From Dirofilaria immitis (taxonomy: Eukaryota > Nematoda > Chromadorea > Rhabditida > Onchocercidae): a stretch of 64,000 nt of DNA. A program made the position numbers and the translations under genes. The stretch lies in NCBI GenBank assembly GCA_024305405.1, contig JAKNDB010000068.1, positions 2,976,501 to 3,040,500 on the forward strand. Direction: 5' to 3'. Numbering within the stretch: position 1 is the stretch's first letter; each line of letters opens with the position of its first letter. The notes under the pieces are model-generated. The model did not search any database. It was not told the origin of the DNA and was given only the letters and a program-made list of their open reading frames with translations. This document shows, one piece after another, positions 26,901 through 39,494 of this stretch.

Positions 26901-29900
26901 ATCTTTTTTCTTTTTTTATTCGATATTACTTATCATAATTGATTGATAAAATGAAAGGATGTTTTTTGCATGGAAAGTGAAAGTATTTTAAGATTAATTT
27001 TATAGATTCATCAATCATTAATATGGTGGAAACAGAACCATTACCAGTATTTGAACGTTTGGAACTTATCTGTATCATTTGGTTTATATTTGAATATGTA
27101 TTAAAGATGTTAATTAGCTATGATCGAATAAAGACATTCTTTCAACTATTGAATATTATTGATTTGCTTGCTATACTTCCATTTATTATCGAGATTTCCC
27201 TCAGATTATTTGGATTCAATACCGAAAATATTCGAGATCTCAAGGTATAATTTTTATTATATAAGAATTATGTTGATCACTTATCGATACTAGAAATAGG
27301 TAAAGTATTGAAACGAGATGATAAATAAGGAGAAAAGAGAGCGAAGAAAAATCAACGTATCAGTAATATGATATATCGTATATCGGCTATTTCTAGTTCA
27401 AGTTATTCAATTACTCAGTTTCTGAAGATGAAATAAATTAAAATATCTTCTCCCACTACTCAACTTTCTATGCCATGACCATTGTCACTATTACTCCTAT
27501 CATTGCTATAATAATTATCACTGATAACACATGTCTTGAATTACTCACTACACGCCTATCACTTTTTTATAAAATAAAATTTCACTGTGATAAAATATGC
27601 TTTATAAAATTCGCTTGTTTAGTTTTAGCCGATAAGATGATTATAAAATGATAAAAAAATTTACTTTACAGTTTGCCTTCTTAGTCATACGCGTTTTACG
27701 TGTTTTGCGAGTCATTCGTATATTAAAACTTGGCCGATATAGTATTGGCTTGCAAATGTTCGGGCGTACGCTAAAGGTAAGAAACTTTTGCTTCAACAAT
27801 TTTATTTATATTTAGAAAGCTTAAAATTATGTTTATTATATGCAAATTTATACTTGACAAATTTGACCTATGGCCTCAAAAATTTCAAATATCACATTCA
27901 TCATCGTTTTAACAACGATGATAAGGTTTTAGGCCAGTTCCCGACAGCTTAGTATGATGGCAATGGTTGTTTTTACCGGTGTTATATTCTTCAGTACCTT
28001 GGTATATTTTATTGAAAAGGATGTCGAAGGAAGTCAATTTTATTCAATACCAGCAGCTTGTTGGTGGTAAGAACTATTTATAGCACACTCTTGACTTACC
28101 TTTGTAATTGTTTATTTTTATCAAAGTTTTAAGTTTTGTTAGAAGTATCACATTTTATGTCTAAACAAACGTGCATGACATATTCATATCTGACCTTATT
28201 TGACCTTTCTTATTTTGCAATTTCTTTTATTAAAATTATTTCTCAATTTGTTTAGATATTCATTTACATAATTTTTGATCTTTATCAAATAAACAATCTT
28301 TTAAATTATCATTAATTTTAAGAGAGGAAGTAATTTTGATAATTGAAAAATTCTAATTACAAATTTTATTGTATCATATCGGGATTAGTCAAAAGAATTG
28401 CAAAATAAGAAAGGTCAAATAAGAAAAAACAATTTCTGAATAGGTCGATTAATTTTCAGGGCTTTATACTAAGTTGATTTTCTTGAAGCTCATACTAAGT
28501 TTGATTACTTACGTGATATATAGCTAATATACTTAAATTCTTTTTAATTTAACCATCATTTCATTATTCAACTTCTTTTTTTCGGTGTATTGTTACTATG
28601 ACAACGGTCGGTAAGTTTCTTTTCGATTGTTTACATTTTGTTGCATGCAAGAAATATCTATGTTGCATGTTGTAATCAAATAGTTATAAGAAACAGAAAG
28701 AGAAGGGATGAAAAATGTTGAAAATTTCCATTGAAAAATATAATTTATAATTTGCATATATGATATAATTAGGAAATGAGATGAAAGTAAGGATGGCATA
28801 GGCATAGATTCTGAAGAAAATATAACTTTCTGAAATTTCCACAATAATTCTTCAGATGAATCATAGATGTAATCGAAAAAAATATTTTGGAGAAAATGAA
28901 GTATTGTATATAATTTTGATAAGAGAAACAATCATGTGAAATCCTTCAGATTGATAAGGATTCATTATTGGTACATAGATTATCAGAAAGATAGGAAATG
29001 TGTTGAAAAATTTGTTGAATTTTATTTCTATTCTTTTTAATGAATGATAAGCTATAATTTGCATTTGCATGCATGCATGTAGTTGAAAATCAACTTTTAT
29101 TTGTTGCTTCGTTTTAAATTGTTTTTCTTTAAATCAAAATTATTCAATTTCTACATTAATTTTCATTTCAGGATATGGAGATCTTACACCAACAACCACT
29201 CGTAAGATTTCATTTATTAAGACTATTATAAATAAATTTGATTTTCAAAACTTTTTGTTTAGATTCGAAATTTTAACAATTATCATTTTTATCATCCATA
29301 TTTTATATATCAGCTATGTTCATCAATATTTGATAAATGCTATCAATCCATTGCTCTCTCTCTCTTATCTTATGGTTCAATCCATAACTGATAAATCGTA
29401 TTGCATTAGAAAGTTTTTTTTTCTTTTTGTACCTACAGCATAGATTAAACGATTAGAAAATGTAAGATTTATTAAAAATGGGAGATCGATGTTCCCTTTT
29501 TTCGTCATAACTTGTATTTTTATCATTTATCATATCTCTAAAAGTATTGTCATATCTTTTAAAAATTTTTTCTCGCAAAAACTTTGGTTTTATGAGTCGG
29601 AAGTTTTCGAATTTTCTTTTAAAAAATTTTTTAAATTTACAAAAAAATTAATTATAATAAGAAAAATGTTAAGTTGGAAAATTGGTGGCGACAGGTGCGA
29701 TCGCTTGTGGTGTTTTGGTGCTTGCCTTACCGATAACTATTATTGTAAGTTATTTTTATACTATTACGAATTTATTTTTATCATTTATTTCTATTTACTT
29801 CTATTACCAGAAATTATGATGATTATTTATCATACAAGTAATAGATATCATAAATTATTTATCAATAACAATAATAGAAATTATAGTGATTATTCATCTA

Positions 29901-30779
29901 TAGAAATAATAGATATCATAAATTATTTATCAACAATAATAATAGAAATTATGATGATTGTTAATCGTCGAAATAATAAATATCATAAATAGAAATAGCG
30001 ATATCAGTAAATGAGTCTGATACGAATAGATCTGATTTAATGCATGTCATGATTGATCTATTATTAACAGCATTAGTATAAACTACTCTTAATAAATTCA
30101 AAGTCTAATGATAATATATAATTTTTTTTTGTTATCATTTTTACGAATGCATCATTTAACTTCAAATATTACCTTACGTCATATTCATCATTTCACGTAA
30201 ATTACACATATATTATCTTTGTAGCAATTAGCAGTATAGTTATTGCTTGATGTTTTTAATAATCATTTGATATTATGTAACATTTTATTTGCGTATCTAA
30301 TCCTGATTCAATGAAATATATAATTTCTGTTTAGGTTACTCAATTTCAGGTTGATAATTTTATGAAAGTAACAGATGAAGAAGAAAATGATGCATATCAA
30401 TTAAGAAAAATGAAAGAAAAAGATAATTTTACGATGTAAGTTATTCAGATATAATTTAAAATTATTTATCAACAATAATAATAATAATATATTTTTGCAT
30501 CTTAAAAATGGATAGTACAAATATGTTATTGTCATAAAGCAAAATTATATTAAGATTTAATGAAATAATTTTAGTGAAGTACCATTGGAAGCATTTGTAC
30601 AGCAGAAGGAACAACAATTAGAAGAAGTGATAGATGAAGATAGTAGTAAATATTTGGAAAGTAATGAGCAACAAATATCTGCTTATGATAGGGATGATAT
30701 CAAAGAGAAAGATAATGACAGTGATGGTGGTAATAATAATGATGGCATGAATTGTCAATTATTTCTAATGAATCAGTAG
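23943..30779 (+). CDS. Voltage-gated potassium channel subunit, Kv2/KvS type
   Basis: A pore-forming or modulatory alpha subunit of a plasma-membrane Kv channel. Exons: 23943-24048, 24865-25002, 25295-25527, 26320-26425, 27006-27244, 27672-27776, 27933-28066, 28585-28610, 29172-29201, 29674-29744, 30350-30435, 30575-30779. All phases agree, giving 492 residues with no break. T1 domain: RLNIGGTHF, YYFERSASLF, and LDYWCIAPDKYLDECYC at the zinc-site position. Then S1 (VLFVFISILGLVLGSLPEFQ), S2-S3, S4 with six positive charges at every third residue (RVLRVLRVIRILKLGR), S5, pore TMTTVGYGD, and S6 ending LPITIIV. The T1 layout is Kv2-like. S6 has Pro-Ile-Thr in place of Pro-X-Pro, as in silent KvS subunits. 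The acidic C-terminal tail is short. The exon at 28585 lacks an AG acceptor. The start follows ATTATAG directly, so an upstream exon or spliced leader is possible. Confidence 0.95.
27900..27922. repeat. Short perfect hairpin before a Kv exon
   Basis: ATCATCGTT and AACGATGAT form a perfect 9-bp stem around the loop TTAAC. It ends 10 bp upstream of the acceptor of the exon at 27933. Confidence 0.7.
29844..29990. repeat. 68-bp imperfect tandem repeat in a Kv intron
   Basis: GATATCATAAATTATTTATC recurs at 29844 and 29912, with a partial third copy near 29980. It lies in the intron after the exon ending at 29744. Confidence 0.75.
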
Positions 30780-31742
30780 TGCAGAATGTTAATCGTCATT
30801 GGTGCATGATATATTAAAATTATATCTGACCAGTTATTTTTACTGAAATAGATAAGAACTGATCGAGAATGAGGTTAAAATATTGCGAAAACAATCAACT
30901 ATTCACACTTGAATATCATGTATATCATTTTGGTAATGCGCAAATGCTCGGCAAAAAGATAAACATGATAAGAGATATCAGAGAAGGATTCATAAAAAGT
31001 TTTAGAGAGAAAGAATAGTAATAATAAAAGGTTCGTAATGAGTGATAATATCACCATGAAGCATTAACAATTATAATACTGATAGATAATTGATTCGATT
31101 TGTTACATGATGATTTTAGCAAATATAATATAATTATTTGCTATATTTAATAAGAATAATTCGTATCAAATCTTCTAAAGTCTCGTGATATCTCGAAACG
31201 TTGTATTCTTTAAATGATCTCGGCAGTTTTACTGATTTACAACAGATTAAAGAAAATCTATTTGTCCGGAAAAAAATTGAATAAATATCGATAATGATAT
31301 TACTCATTATGAATTAAATTATTCTATATGATTCAATGGATAATTAAATCTGAATGAAATGATTCGATTGAAGAATTACTCATAATATAATCGATGCGTC
31401 TAAGTTTAATATACGTATTTATGAAAAACGACGTAAACGTTGAAAATTAAAAAGTGAAGTACATGACATTCATGTGATGTTATTTGAATTCAGCATATCT
31501 CAATGAAAATATTGTCTCAACTGAATTATCTTATTTGTATTAAAAGTAATTAACAATGATAATCATTTAAAAATAAATAATAATTTACTTATTATCAATA
31601 TGCATAAATTAGCAAACGTAGAAAATATAATATCAAATTTAGATATTGATACATTAAGATACATTAGAAAAATAATAATCAACAAGTTGTATTAAGAACT
31701 AATTTTATTCCTTAAACAATATTTATTATAATTTTCCCCATT

Positions 31743-31937
31743 CTATCTTTTAAATTTCGAATTCAAATTTCGATTATCGATCGCACGATCACTTTGAACA
31801 TCTGAAAAATTATGGAGTACTCGACTAATTCGTCTCCATTTTTTATCAATTATCTTAACACAAATTTCTAAGAATCCAAAGCAATCCAAAGTTCTCTTTG
31901 TTACATCCTTCAGATTTTGTAATCGAAAACTTTTCAT
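31743..31937 (-). CDS. Candidate 64-residue protein, unknown
   Basis: A single ATG-to-stop frame starting MKSFRLQNLKDVTKR and containing DCFGFLEICVKIIDKKWRR. Residue mix and amphipathic pattern are more protein-like than surrounding frames. It is about 1 kb downstream of the Kv gene on the opposite strand. No second exon was found and no family is recognised. It could be a terminal exon or chance. Confidence 0.25.
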   Translation of the reverse strand: MKSFRLQNLKDVTKRTLDCFGFLEICVKIIDKKWRRISRVLHNFSDVQSDRAIDNRNLNSKFKR

Positions 31938-32385
31938 TTTTCACAATCACATTTCAGATAGGCCTTTCGACATAAGGTAAGGTCAGCAGCATTACTGATA
32001 GGCCTTTTCACATAAGATCAATATTGCGAGACACGAGGTCAATAATATACACTATACAATATTAGGTGTTGCCTTATTCATACTTAACAGGCAAATCTTC
32101 ATACGAATTTAGAATAGAAATCAAATATTTATTACAATTCTGATACTTCACCAGAAATTATTCACTCGATAAGCTATTCATCGATTGTTTCATGCTACTG
32201 ATCGATCGATCGATTGATCCATACAATGCATCAAATTTCGTTTACGCAACTGATCGATTTCAAAAATTTTCTCACTTATCATTTATTAGCTTCATTACAA
32301 TCGATTACATTATTATCTATTCGACTTGCAATAAATTTACTTTTGATTAATTATCAACAGCTAGCTGCCGTATAAAAATTCTATG

Positions 32386-32467
32386 CATGAAATAAATGGC
32401 GTGCTTTGAATTGAAGAAGTTAAACCCATGAAATAAATGGCGTGCTTTGAATTGAAGAAGTTAAACC
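32386..32467. repeat. 41-bp unit duplicated in tandem
   Basis: CATGAAATAAATGGCGTGC begins at 32386 and again at 32427. The two copies look identical over the full unit, so the duplication is recent or an assembly effect. Confidence 0.9.
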
Positions 32468-34158
32468 TTTATAATCATATCACATCTAATCATTACTGAT
32501 AAAACATCACAGTTTTACTTTTATTATAGAAAAGTAGAAAAATAAGAATTATATCCTTTCTTTCATAAAAACAAAATAAAATATTCTGAAGTACTTTTCG
32601 AAATTAGCTCATAAAATATCGAGATTTCAAAATTCCAGACTTCGGGAATCATTATCGCTCGCAATATTTAACGCTTTCATACCGCGCAGTCCACCTCGAC
32701 CGCATTTTTCTTAATTTTGTAATTGTTGCGGTAGATTTTCAAGACAGGTGTAGCAGCTGTGGTGGGAGATGATTAGCAGTGGTGGGGTGATATGATCATT
32801 GAATCTCGGGCAGTGATAATATGTGAGGTATGCACCTTGGTTTTTATTGAGAAAATTTCAGCATTGCTTATTACATCATCCTTTTGTTTGTTCTAGCAGT
32901 TTTCTATCCGTTGTTTGTTTTTCATCCAAAGTTCTCCTGTCTGATTTTTCCAGTTACAAAAACTATTGCTCATTTATTCATATCTCTTCCATTGTCTTAT
33001 TCACATTTCTGTGACTTATTCATTTCAAGTAATACTCTTTCTTTACCCACATTTATTACATTTGCTTTTTTCTGCAGTTGATTTTTCTAGTATAGGATAT
33101 TAATAAAGACCGTTTTGCATCATTTTGAAAAACATTCAGACAAATAATATTTTACTGGAGTAAAAAGACATTTCCTATGAAAATCCATTCGGAAGAGAAA
33201 AGAAAAAGAAGTGAACTGAGTGAAAGATTAAGAAAAAAAGTCAAATATTTTAGTGAACTTCAAAACTGACATTAGCGCAGTTACTCGTCTCATGTTCATG
33301 ATTCACATGATATTTGTGCTTTTGCCCTTTTCTTTCTGTGCAGCATGTATTTTGAATTAAATTTGAATATTAAGCAGAAGTTAGTATTGAAAACAGTTGA
33401 GGAAAAAAAATAAGCGAACAAGGTTTTGGAGTGGTTAAGTTTCTCGATTATAATTATTTCAATTTATCAAGATCTGTAATTGTGTATTTGATATAAAAAA
33501 GTTGAGAGATTTTGCTTCTGCCACGGTATAAAAAATTGATGTTGCTGGGTGTTTTCAGTCGGTAGAGGTTTCTGAAATATCGGAAATAATTAGAATGTTA
33601 AAATGTGTCATAAAGTACTTACCTTTTTAGTCGAGTATGCTTTAGCTGAATGCTTGGTATAATTCGGAAAATTATTTAAGTAAAAGGAAAGGAGAATTAA
33701 GGCTTGAGGCTATTGTTTGAAACTACAATTTCGAGTATTATTAGAAAACTTCTTTACAGCAGCATTATATTTTATTATTGAATTCAATAAAATTTATTTA
33801 CTTTTCAAATTTGAATAATAATCCACATGTGATCAAATATTTATGCACTGATATAAGTATTAAGTGACTCAAATATCCACTTTCGATGATCTCTCGATGA
33901 TCATCTTCGAACAAGTACTCATAACTTTAGAGTTGATTCAAAGAATATTTGCAGTGATACTAAAATGATATGAAAATTTAGGAACTAAGATTGTAATCAT
34001 AACTAATTTTTAGAACTATTAGCCATTCGTAATTCACTAAATTTTAAGTCGTCAGATTTTTAAAATTCTGTATTTCCAAATTTGCTTTTCTCACTTATTA
34101 TATTTTTTTAGTCTTTTTAATTAAATTCTGTATAAATTACCACTTTTTATTTTTTTAA

Positions 34159-34231
34159 TATTGATGGTATTATATGCTTTATTTACACAAATGAAATAAT
34201 TCCTTTTATGCCATGCTTCTTGCATTATGCA
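34159..34231. repeat. Degenerate copy of the ALG11 exon 1/intron 1 junction
   Basis: This segment matches 34566-34648 with a few substitutions and one roughly 10-bp gap. The matching part starts TATTGATG and runs through TTTATTTACACAAATGAAAT to TTGCATTATGCA. The downstream copy covers the last bases of ALG11 exon 1 and the start of its first intron. The two are about 0.4 kb apart in direct orientation. Confidence 0.75.
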
Positions 34232-34500
34232 AGCCATTCAGCTTCTTCTAAAGAATCGATTATTTTATTTATCAAAGGCTGTTTAGCGTTTCTGAAACAG
34301 CGAATTGCTTTATTTCTGTTTGATTCATTTTAAATCCATCTGAATGACATGCGAAATGTGAGCTTCCTTAAAGGCGTTGTATGTTTTCGATCGATTGAGT
34401 CAGTCGTTCACATATTCTAATTAAATCCTAATGATTATTGTAGAATATTCTTTTTCTAATCATCTTCTGTAATATATGCATGATTCATTGAATTTTCATA

Positions 34501-34511
34501 TTTAATTTCAG
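34501..34511 (+). promoter_or_regulatory. Probable spliced-leader trans-splice acceptor of ALG11
   Basis: TTTAATTTCAG lies 6 nt before the ALG11 start codon at 34518. No upstream coding exon in a fitting phase was found. Such an acceptor with a very short 5' UTR is typical of nematode trans-spliced genes. Confidence 0.5.
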
Positions 34512-34517
34512 GTGGTT

Positions 34518-37500
34518 ATGGATTCGATAGTTCTGTTTTTGCTGCTTTACCATTAATACTGCTCTTATTGATGATATGGTATGTTTTATTTACACAAATG
34601 AAATAATATTAACCAAATTCCTTTTATGCCATGTTTCTTGCATTATGCACCAGAATTCTTTATCATCATTCGGAATTGTTTGAGTATCCTAATGCAGCGA
34701 TAACTTTTTTTCTTTCTCTGAAAAGTTTGTGTGCTCAGATATCTCAGATTTATGGCATTATGAGGTTGATGAAATTTTCCGATAGAGAGAGAATAATAGT
34801 AACGCTATTCAAATCATCTGTAATTTATATAATGGCATCACAGTTTAATTTTTTTAACTATATCGATTGAATTATTACATATTTCAGTTTTATTTCTTCA
34901 ATAACTGATTGGCAAAATACACTTGCAAATAAAAAAATAATATTATATTTGCTTTTACATTTGATCATATTCCTATGTTTTTGTTGTTATGTTTTCACTT
35001 TCTCCTGAAATTCTTTGCTGTGATAAGTTTGTAACTGAACGATTTTAAACGGACACCTGGTTTGCTTACATAAATTTGATAAGTTATTGATTTTTATTTT
35101 TGGTTGATATTTTTCTTTGTTTAGTCTATTCCATTCTCAAATTTCTTTTCAATTGGGACAATATTTTCTAGGTTTCGAATATGGAAGTATCGTGGTACGA
35201 TAGCTTTTTTCATCCGTACTGTAATGCTGGTGGTGGTGGTGAACGCGTATTATGGTGCGCTATTAATGCCATGCAAAAAAGTGGGTATCTGGTTAAAAAG
35301 AATTGTCCTTTTGATGAGTTTATTTTTTCTTTGAGTAAAATTATATTCTCCAGAGGTCGTCAGATGTATGATATTGATTTCCTACTAGTTTTCAAGGAAT
35401 GGAGTTTAGTCGCTGCAGAGGATCTTGCAACCTTTGATAAATATTGAATTTTTAATTTTTTTTTGCAATTTTTCAAGTAAACATGCAATTTATAAAAATA
35501 AAGTTGACATTCCATATTTCTTTCTTTTTTCTTGTTCTGGGAGATCTTGAATCTATACATTTTTTGCTTGCTGATATAATTGGATAATTTTATTTCCTGA
35601 AATTTCAATGGAATTTTGGTATCGTATTTTTTCAATTTTTTCTTTGTATAGTTTTCAGTAAGCGGACAACATTTATACCTTCATGATCTTCAAAATAGGG
35701 GTTTTCAAAGGATAATATTTACTGCTGGGAATATTTATTTACATTTTGCTATAGTAGTGAATGCATTTATGCAAACATTAGGAAATATGAAACTTCTTAA
35801 GCGACGGAAACCATTGTTTCATATTATTTTTTTGTCGAAGTGTCATATTAACTATGACACTTCGACAAGGAAAACTTTCTTTGAACTTTACAGCAGATCA
35901 AAGAAAACTGAATAACAAGGAAATTTATCTTTTAAATTTCCAAAAAATTAAGAAAAATAATATGAAAATTAAAAAAAATGATAGTAATATGAACAGGGAC
36001 AGATAGCTTATGGAGAAATACTCATAAATGAAAAAGATTACTGCTTTTTGGCTATGGTTGAATTGCTCGCATCACAGATAGCTAACGGTAACATAATATG
36101 TCGATGTTGTAAATTTTATCGGGTGTTAAGGATTTATAAATGGGGAATTTGCAGCAAAGACCAACATAAAGAAGAAGCCTGGTTAAATAAGTGGCTTCTA
36201 GTTGTTGATATTCTTCCCATGACTTTTCTAGAATGTTTATTTTATCATTTGCAAAATTTTTCTGTGACGCAAATTATGAAATCTTCATACGTTTTATATA
36301 CAGTTTAGAAATTTTCTAAAATAAAAATGAAAAGTTTTTATTTTTAGATATGGCGAGAAATATCGGTATGTAGTTTATACTGGTGACGTAGACGTAACAC
36401 CTCAAGAAATCTTGCAGAAAGCGAAAGATTGCTTCGACATCGAAGTTGTTGATACAAACTTGCAGTTCATCTATCTCCGGTATTCTTTTTTACAAGAATA
36501 GCATTATAGATCTAAGAAAAAATAATTACAATCTTAGATTAATTGTAATTAAATGTAATAATCTATGATTAATTATAATAGTATTGACACTGTAACTCAG
36601 ATTAAACGTGGATAATTTAACTTACAGCATTGTAGATTTCTGTACTCACTCCATAAGTAACAAAAAAATTTGTTTTCTAAACTGACAACGAAAATTTCTC
36701 AGAGGTATACATTAAGTTTTATTTACAGCTTCAATATGTTCTTTTTTTTTGTTTTTAGTACTCGATTTTGGTTAGAATCGAACAACTATCCATACTTGAC
36801 GTTACTGCTTCAAAATTTGGCTAGTTTTTTGTTGGAGTCGAGGCATTGTTTCGATACAATCCACATGTTTTCATTGATACAATGGGCTATCCGTTTACTT
36901 TACCTCTATTCAGGTTGTTACTAACTTTGTCGCAGTTAGATATGTACTTTTTATTGTCGATAAAAACTTAACAGACGAAGTACTGTAGTTTTTAAAGTTA
37001 ATATAAAAATCTGAAATGCTGTGAGCTCAGCAAATGTCATCGTGTAATGAGGTGTAGAAGTACCAATTTCAAATAAAATGTAGTAGCGGTGTTGCATTAC
37101 TTTAATAGGGAAAGATTTCAATTGTTTCTATAGTAAAAATAAGTAAATTTTGTTAAATCGATGATATTTTCTTATTTTGAATTTGCTTGGAGAAAAATGA
37201 TAATGTTTTGACAAGAGCAAATACTATATAAGCGTTTTTTCAGGTGGCTCGCCGGCTGCACTGTTGCTTGCTATGTTCATTATCCCGTTATTTCCTGCGG
37301 TTAGTTTTATTTTTATGTTATCTTCTAAATGTACCTTGGTTTTCGTGCTAAATATTCTATTTAGAAATGATTAAATTGGTGGAATCGGCCGAGTCATCTT
37401 ATAATAATGCACAATGGATAGCGAAAAACCGATATTTTACCTATTTAAAGTTGATATATTATCGCATATTTGCCACACTTTACTCGTTTAGCGGCATATG

Positions 37501-39494
37501 CAGTGAAGTTGTTATGGTTAACGGCACGTAAGTATTTGATTTCTCATCCCTAGTTATTAATTCATTGGATGCTATTAGTTATTTGAATAACGGAACATTG
37601 AAGACTGATAAAAGTACCCAGTTTTACTAATTCAGCGGTTTTCTCTTTTTGTTTGCATTAGAATATAATATATGCACTTCAGATGTAATCATAACTGATT
37701 GCGACAACATCTAATTTGCTTCTCTTTGTAGTTTTCCCTAGTGTACTTCTATTCATTCGAAATTGTGTTTTTTTCTTTTATAACTCTAATTTTTCTAATT
37801 GTTGGTTTTAAATTTTCAGTTGGACTCGTAATCATATTGTGGCATTATGGGATGCTGACGATCGTACATACCTCGTCTATCCGCCATGCAATGTTGACAA
37901 TCTGCTCAGGTTTTTTCATCTCTCTATTCGTTAAGGATAGAAGCGGGGACGTATTTAGAATCAAAACTAACGAAGCATACACTGCGGTAATATGCAGTAG
38001 AGTTGTTAAATTGTAATATATGGCAGCGTTCGAAAGGTTGCAAACGACATTATTTGATTTTTTTAGGATCAATTCCAAAGCAGAAAAGTTGCTAACAGAA
38101 GAAAAGCGAGTGCAAATATTATCAATTGGACAGATAAGACCGGAAAAAGATCATCGATTGCAAATTTGTTTCTTGGCTGAGTTGAAGAAACGGTTATTGA
38201 AAGAAAATCTAAGCTACGAAGTTAAACTTTTACCATAGTCCGATTTTATTAGCTGTTATCAATAACATAAAATGTAAATTTTGAAGAAGTAAAGAATTTC
38301 TGTTGAATCTAAAATCTGTTATTAGGAATGAATTATTTTCTAAACTGGGATTCAGGTTCGATTGGTGATATGTGGTGGATGTCGTGATATGGAAGATGTC
38401 CAACGTGCGAAAGACTTACAGTTGTATGCAGAAGATATGGGTCTTAGCACTGATGACCTAGAATGGGCGATTAATGCGCCTGTCGATAAAGTGGCAGCAT
38501 TGCTTGAAGTAATGGAACTTTTGTATTAATCTATTGTTTAAACGTGCGAATAATATGGTTGATAGTTCAAACGTATATATCAATTCAAAATTAAGGAATC
38601 ATTGATCGGTATTCACACTATGCAAAATGAACATTTTGGCATATCAGTTGTGGAAGGTATCGCTGCTGGTCAAATTATGGTCGCTCACAATTCAGGTCAT
38701 TTAACAGTCTTTTAGTTTTTATTTTTTTTCAATTGAGAGTCACAGCAAATTTTGGTAAATGCAAAATAATTAGCATTTATAGGTGGACCTAAACTGGATA
38801 TACTGAATGCGAATGCCGTCGGAAGCAAAACTCCCCTTGGTTTGCTGGCAACAAGTGTGCATGGTAAATTTTCCTGCATTTTTATATTTTAAATAAAATT
38901 ACCAAATTTCTTCGAAAAAAATAAATAAATAAGAAGATATGTATTGTAAGAATAGTTAATATTGAATTTTTGCAGCTTTTTACCTTTTCCTCAATAATTT
39001 TAGCAGCTATATAATTTATGGAACACAGTTGACTATCTTAAAAAGTGACGATAACAGTAAGAACAAATAATAACTTCTAGCTATACATCGAACTCTATAA
39101 CTTCTTATTTTAATAGCATCTTTTTTCATCCTTAACTAAAAGGGCTGCAAAGCGCAGTATAAAAAACATTGTATCCGGCTAAAAATTGAATGTGGTGAAA
39201 AAAACGGTAGAGTAAACTGATAAAATTTCAGTAAATTGTTTTCATTTATAATATTCGAAATTTGTGTTATTTTAACGTTTTTTGCTTCCTTATTGTTTAA
39301 TTTAATATGATATCTCTGATGTTTTATTCATTGCAGATTTCGTGGATAGTGTTCTAGAAATAATACGAATGAGTTCAGAAGAACGTAGTTCAATGCGTGA
39401 TGCTGCACGTTGTTCAGTAAATCGTTTTACCGAAGCAAATTTCGAAAAACGATGGAACTCTGTAGTTAAGAAGTTGCTACCTGCCTATGATTGA
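34518..39494 (+). CDS. ALG11: ALG11, GDP-Man:Man3GlcNAc2-PP-dolichol alpha-1,2-mannosyltransferase
   Basis: Adds the fourth and fifth mannoses to the lipid-linked oligosaccharide on the cytosolic face of the ER (GT4 family). Exons: 34518-34578, 35172-35280, 36348-36479, 36759-36913, 37244-37299, 37365-37527, 37820-37909, 38067-38220, 38356-38508, 38596-38695, 38783-38863, 39337-39494. N-terminal membrane anchor ([11 protein letters not shown]), then [75 protein letters not shown] and the GT4 E-x7-E motif in [15 protein letters not shown], followed by HNSGGPKLDI. The corrected product is about 471 residues; human is 492. One base is missing at T5 34536, T6 35205, A6 35275 and T6 36825. Restoring them rejoins conserved motifs and makes all phases agree. 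A position that is Trp in the human protein is Gln here (HTMQNEHFG). Otherwise all family motifs are present. Confidence 0.97.
35832..35868. repeat. Perfect 16-bp hairpin in ALG11 intron 2
   Basis: TTGTCGAAGTGTCATA and its exact reverse complement flank a 5-nt loop, TTAAC. It lies in the roughly 1-kb intron after the exon ending at 35280. It is too short for an ordinary pre-miRNA. It may be a snap-back or mobile-element remnant. Confidence 0.95.

Larger units (their letters stand above)
30780..34511. other. Intergenic region between Kv gene and ALG11
   Basis: Mostly AT-rich. An AATAAA at 31023-31028 may serve the Kv transcript. A 64-residue minus-strand frame (31743-31937) is listed separately. 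The stretch 32640-32860 is richer in G+C, and plus-strand GTGAG followed by GTATG near 32825 resembles a donor, so it could be a promoter or a non-coding first exon. A 41-bp duplication lies at 32.4 kb. A degenerate copy of the ALG11 exon 1/intron 1 junction lies at 34.16-34.23 kb. Confidence 0.5.

Noticed and set aside
29489..29992. 167-residue plus-strand frame
   Set aside because: Intronic sequence around the Kv S6 exon (29674-29744), which is translated there in the wrong frame.
36048..36308. 86-residue frame in an ALG11 intron
   Set aside because: Slightly GC-richer and open, but not in phase with flanking ALG11 exons and without motifs.
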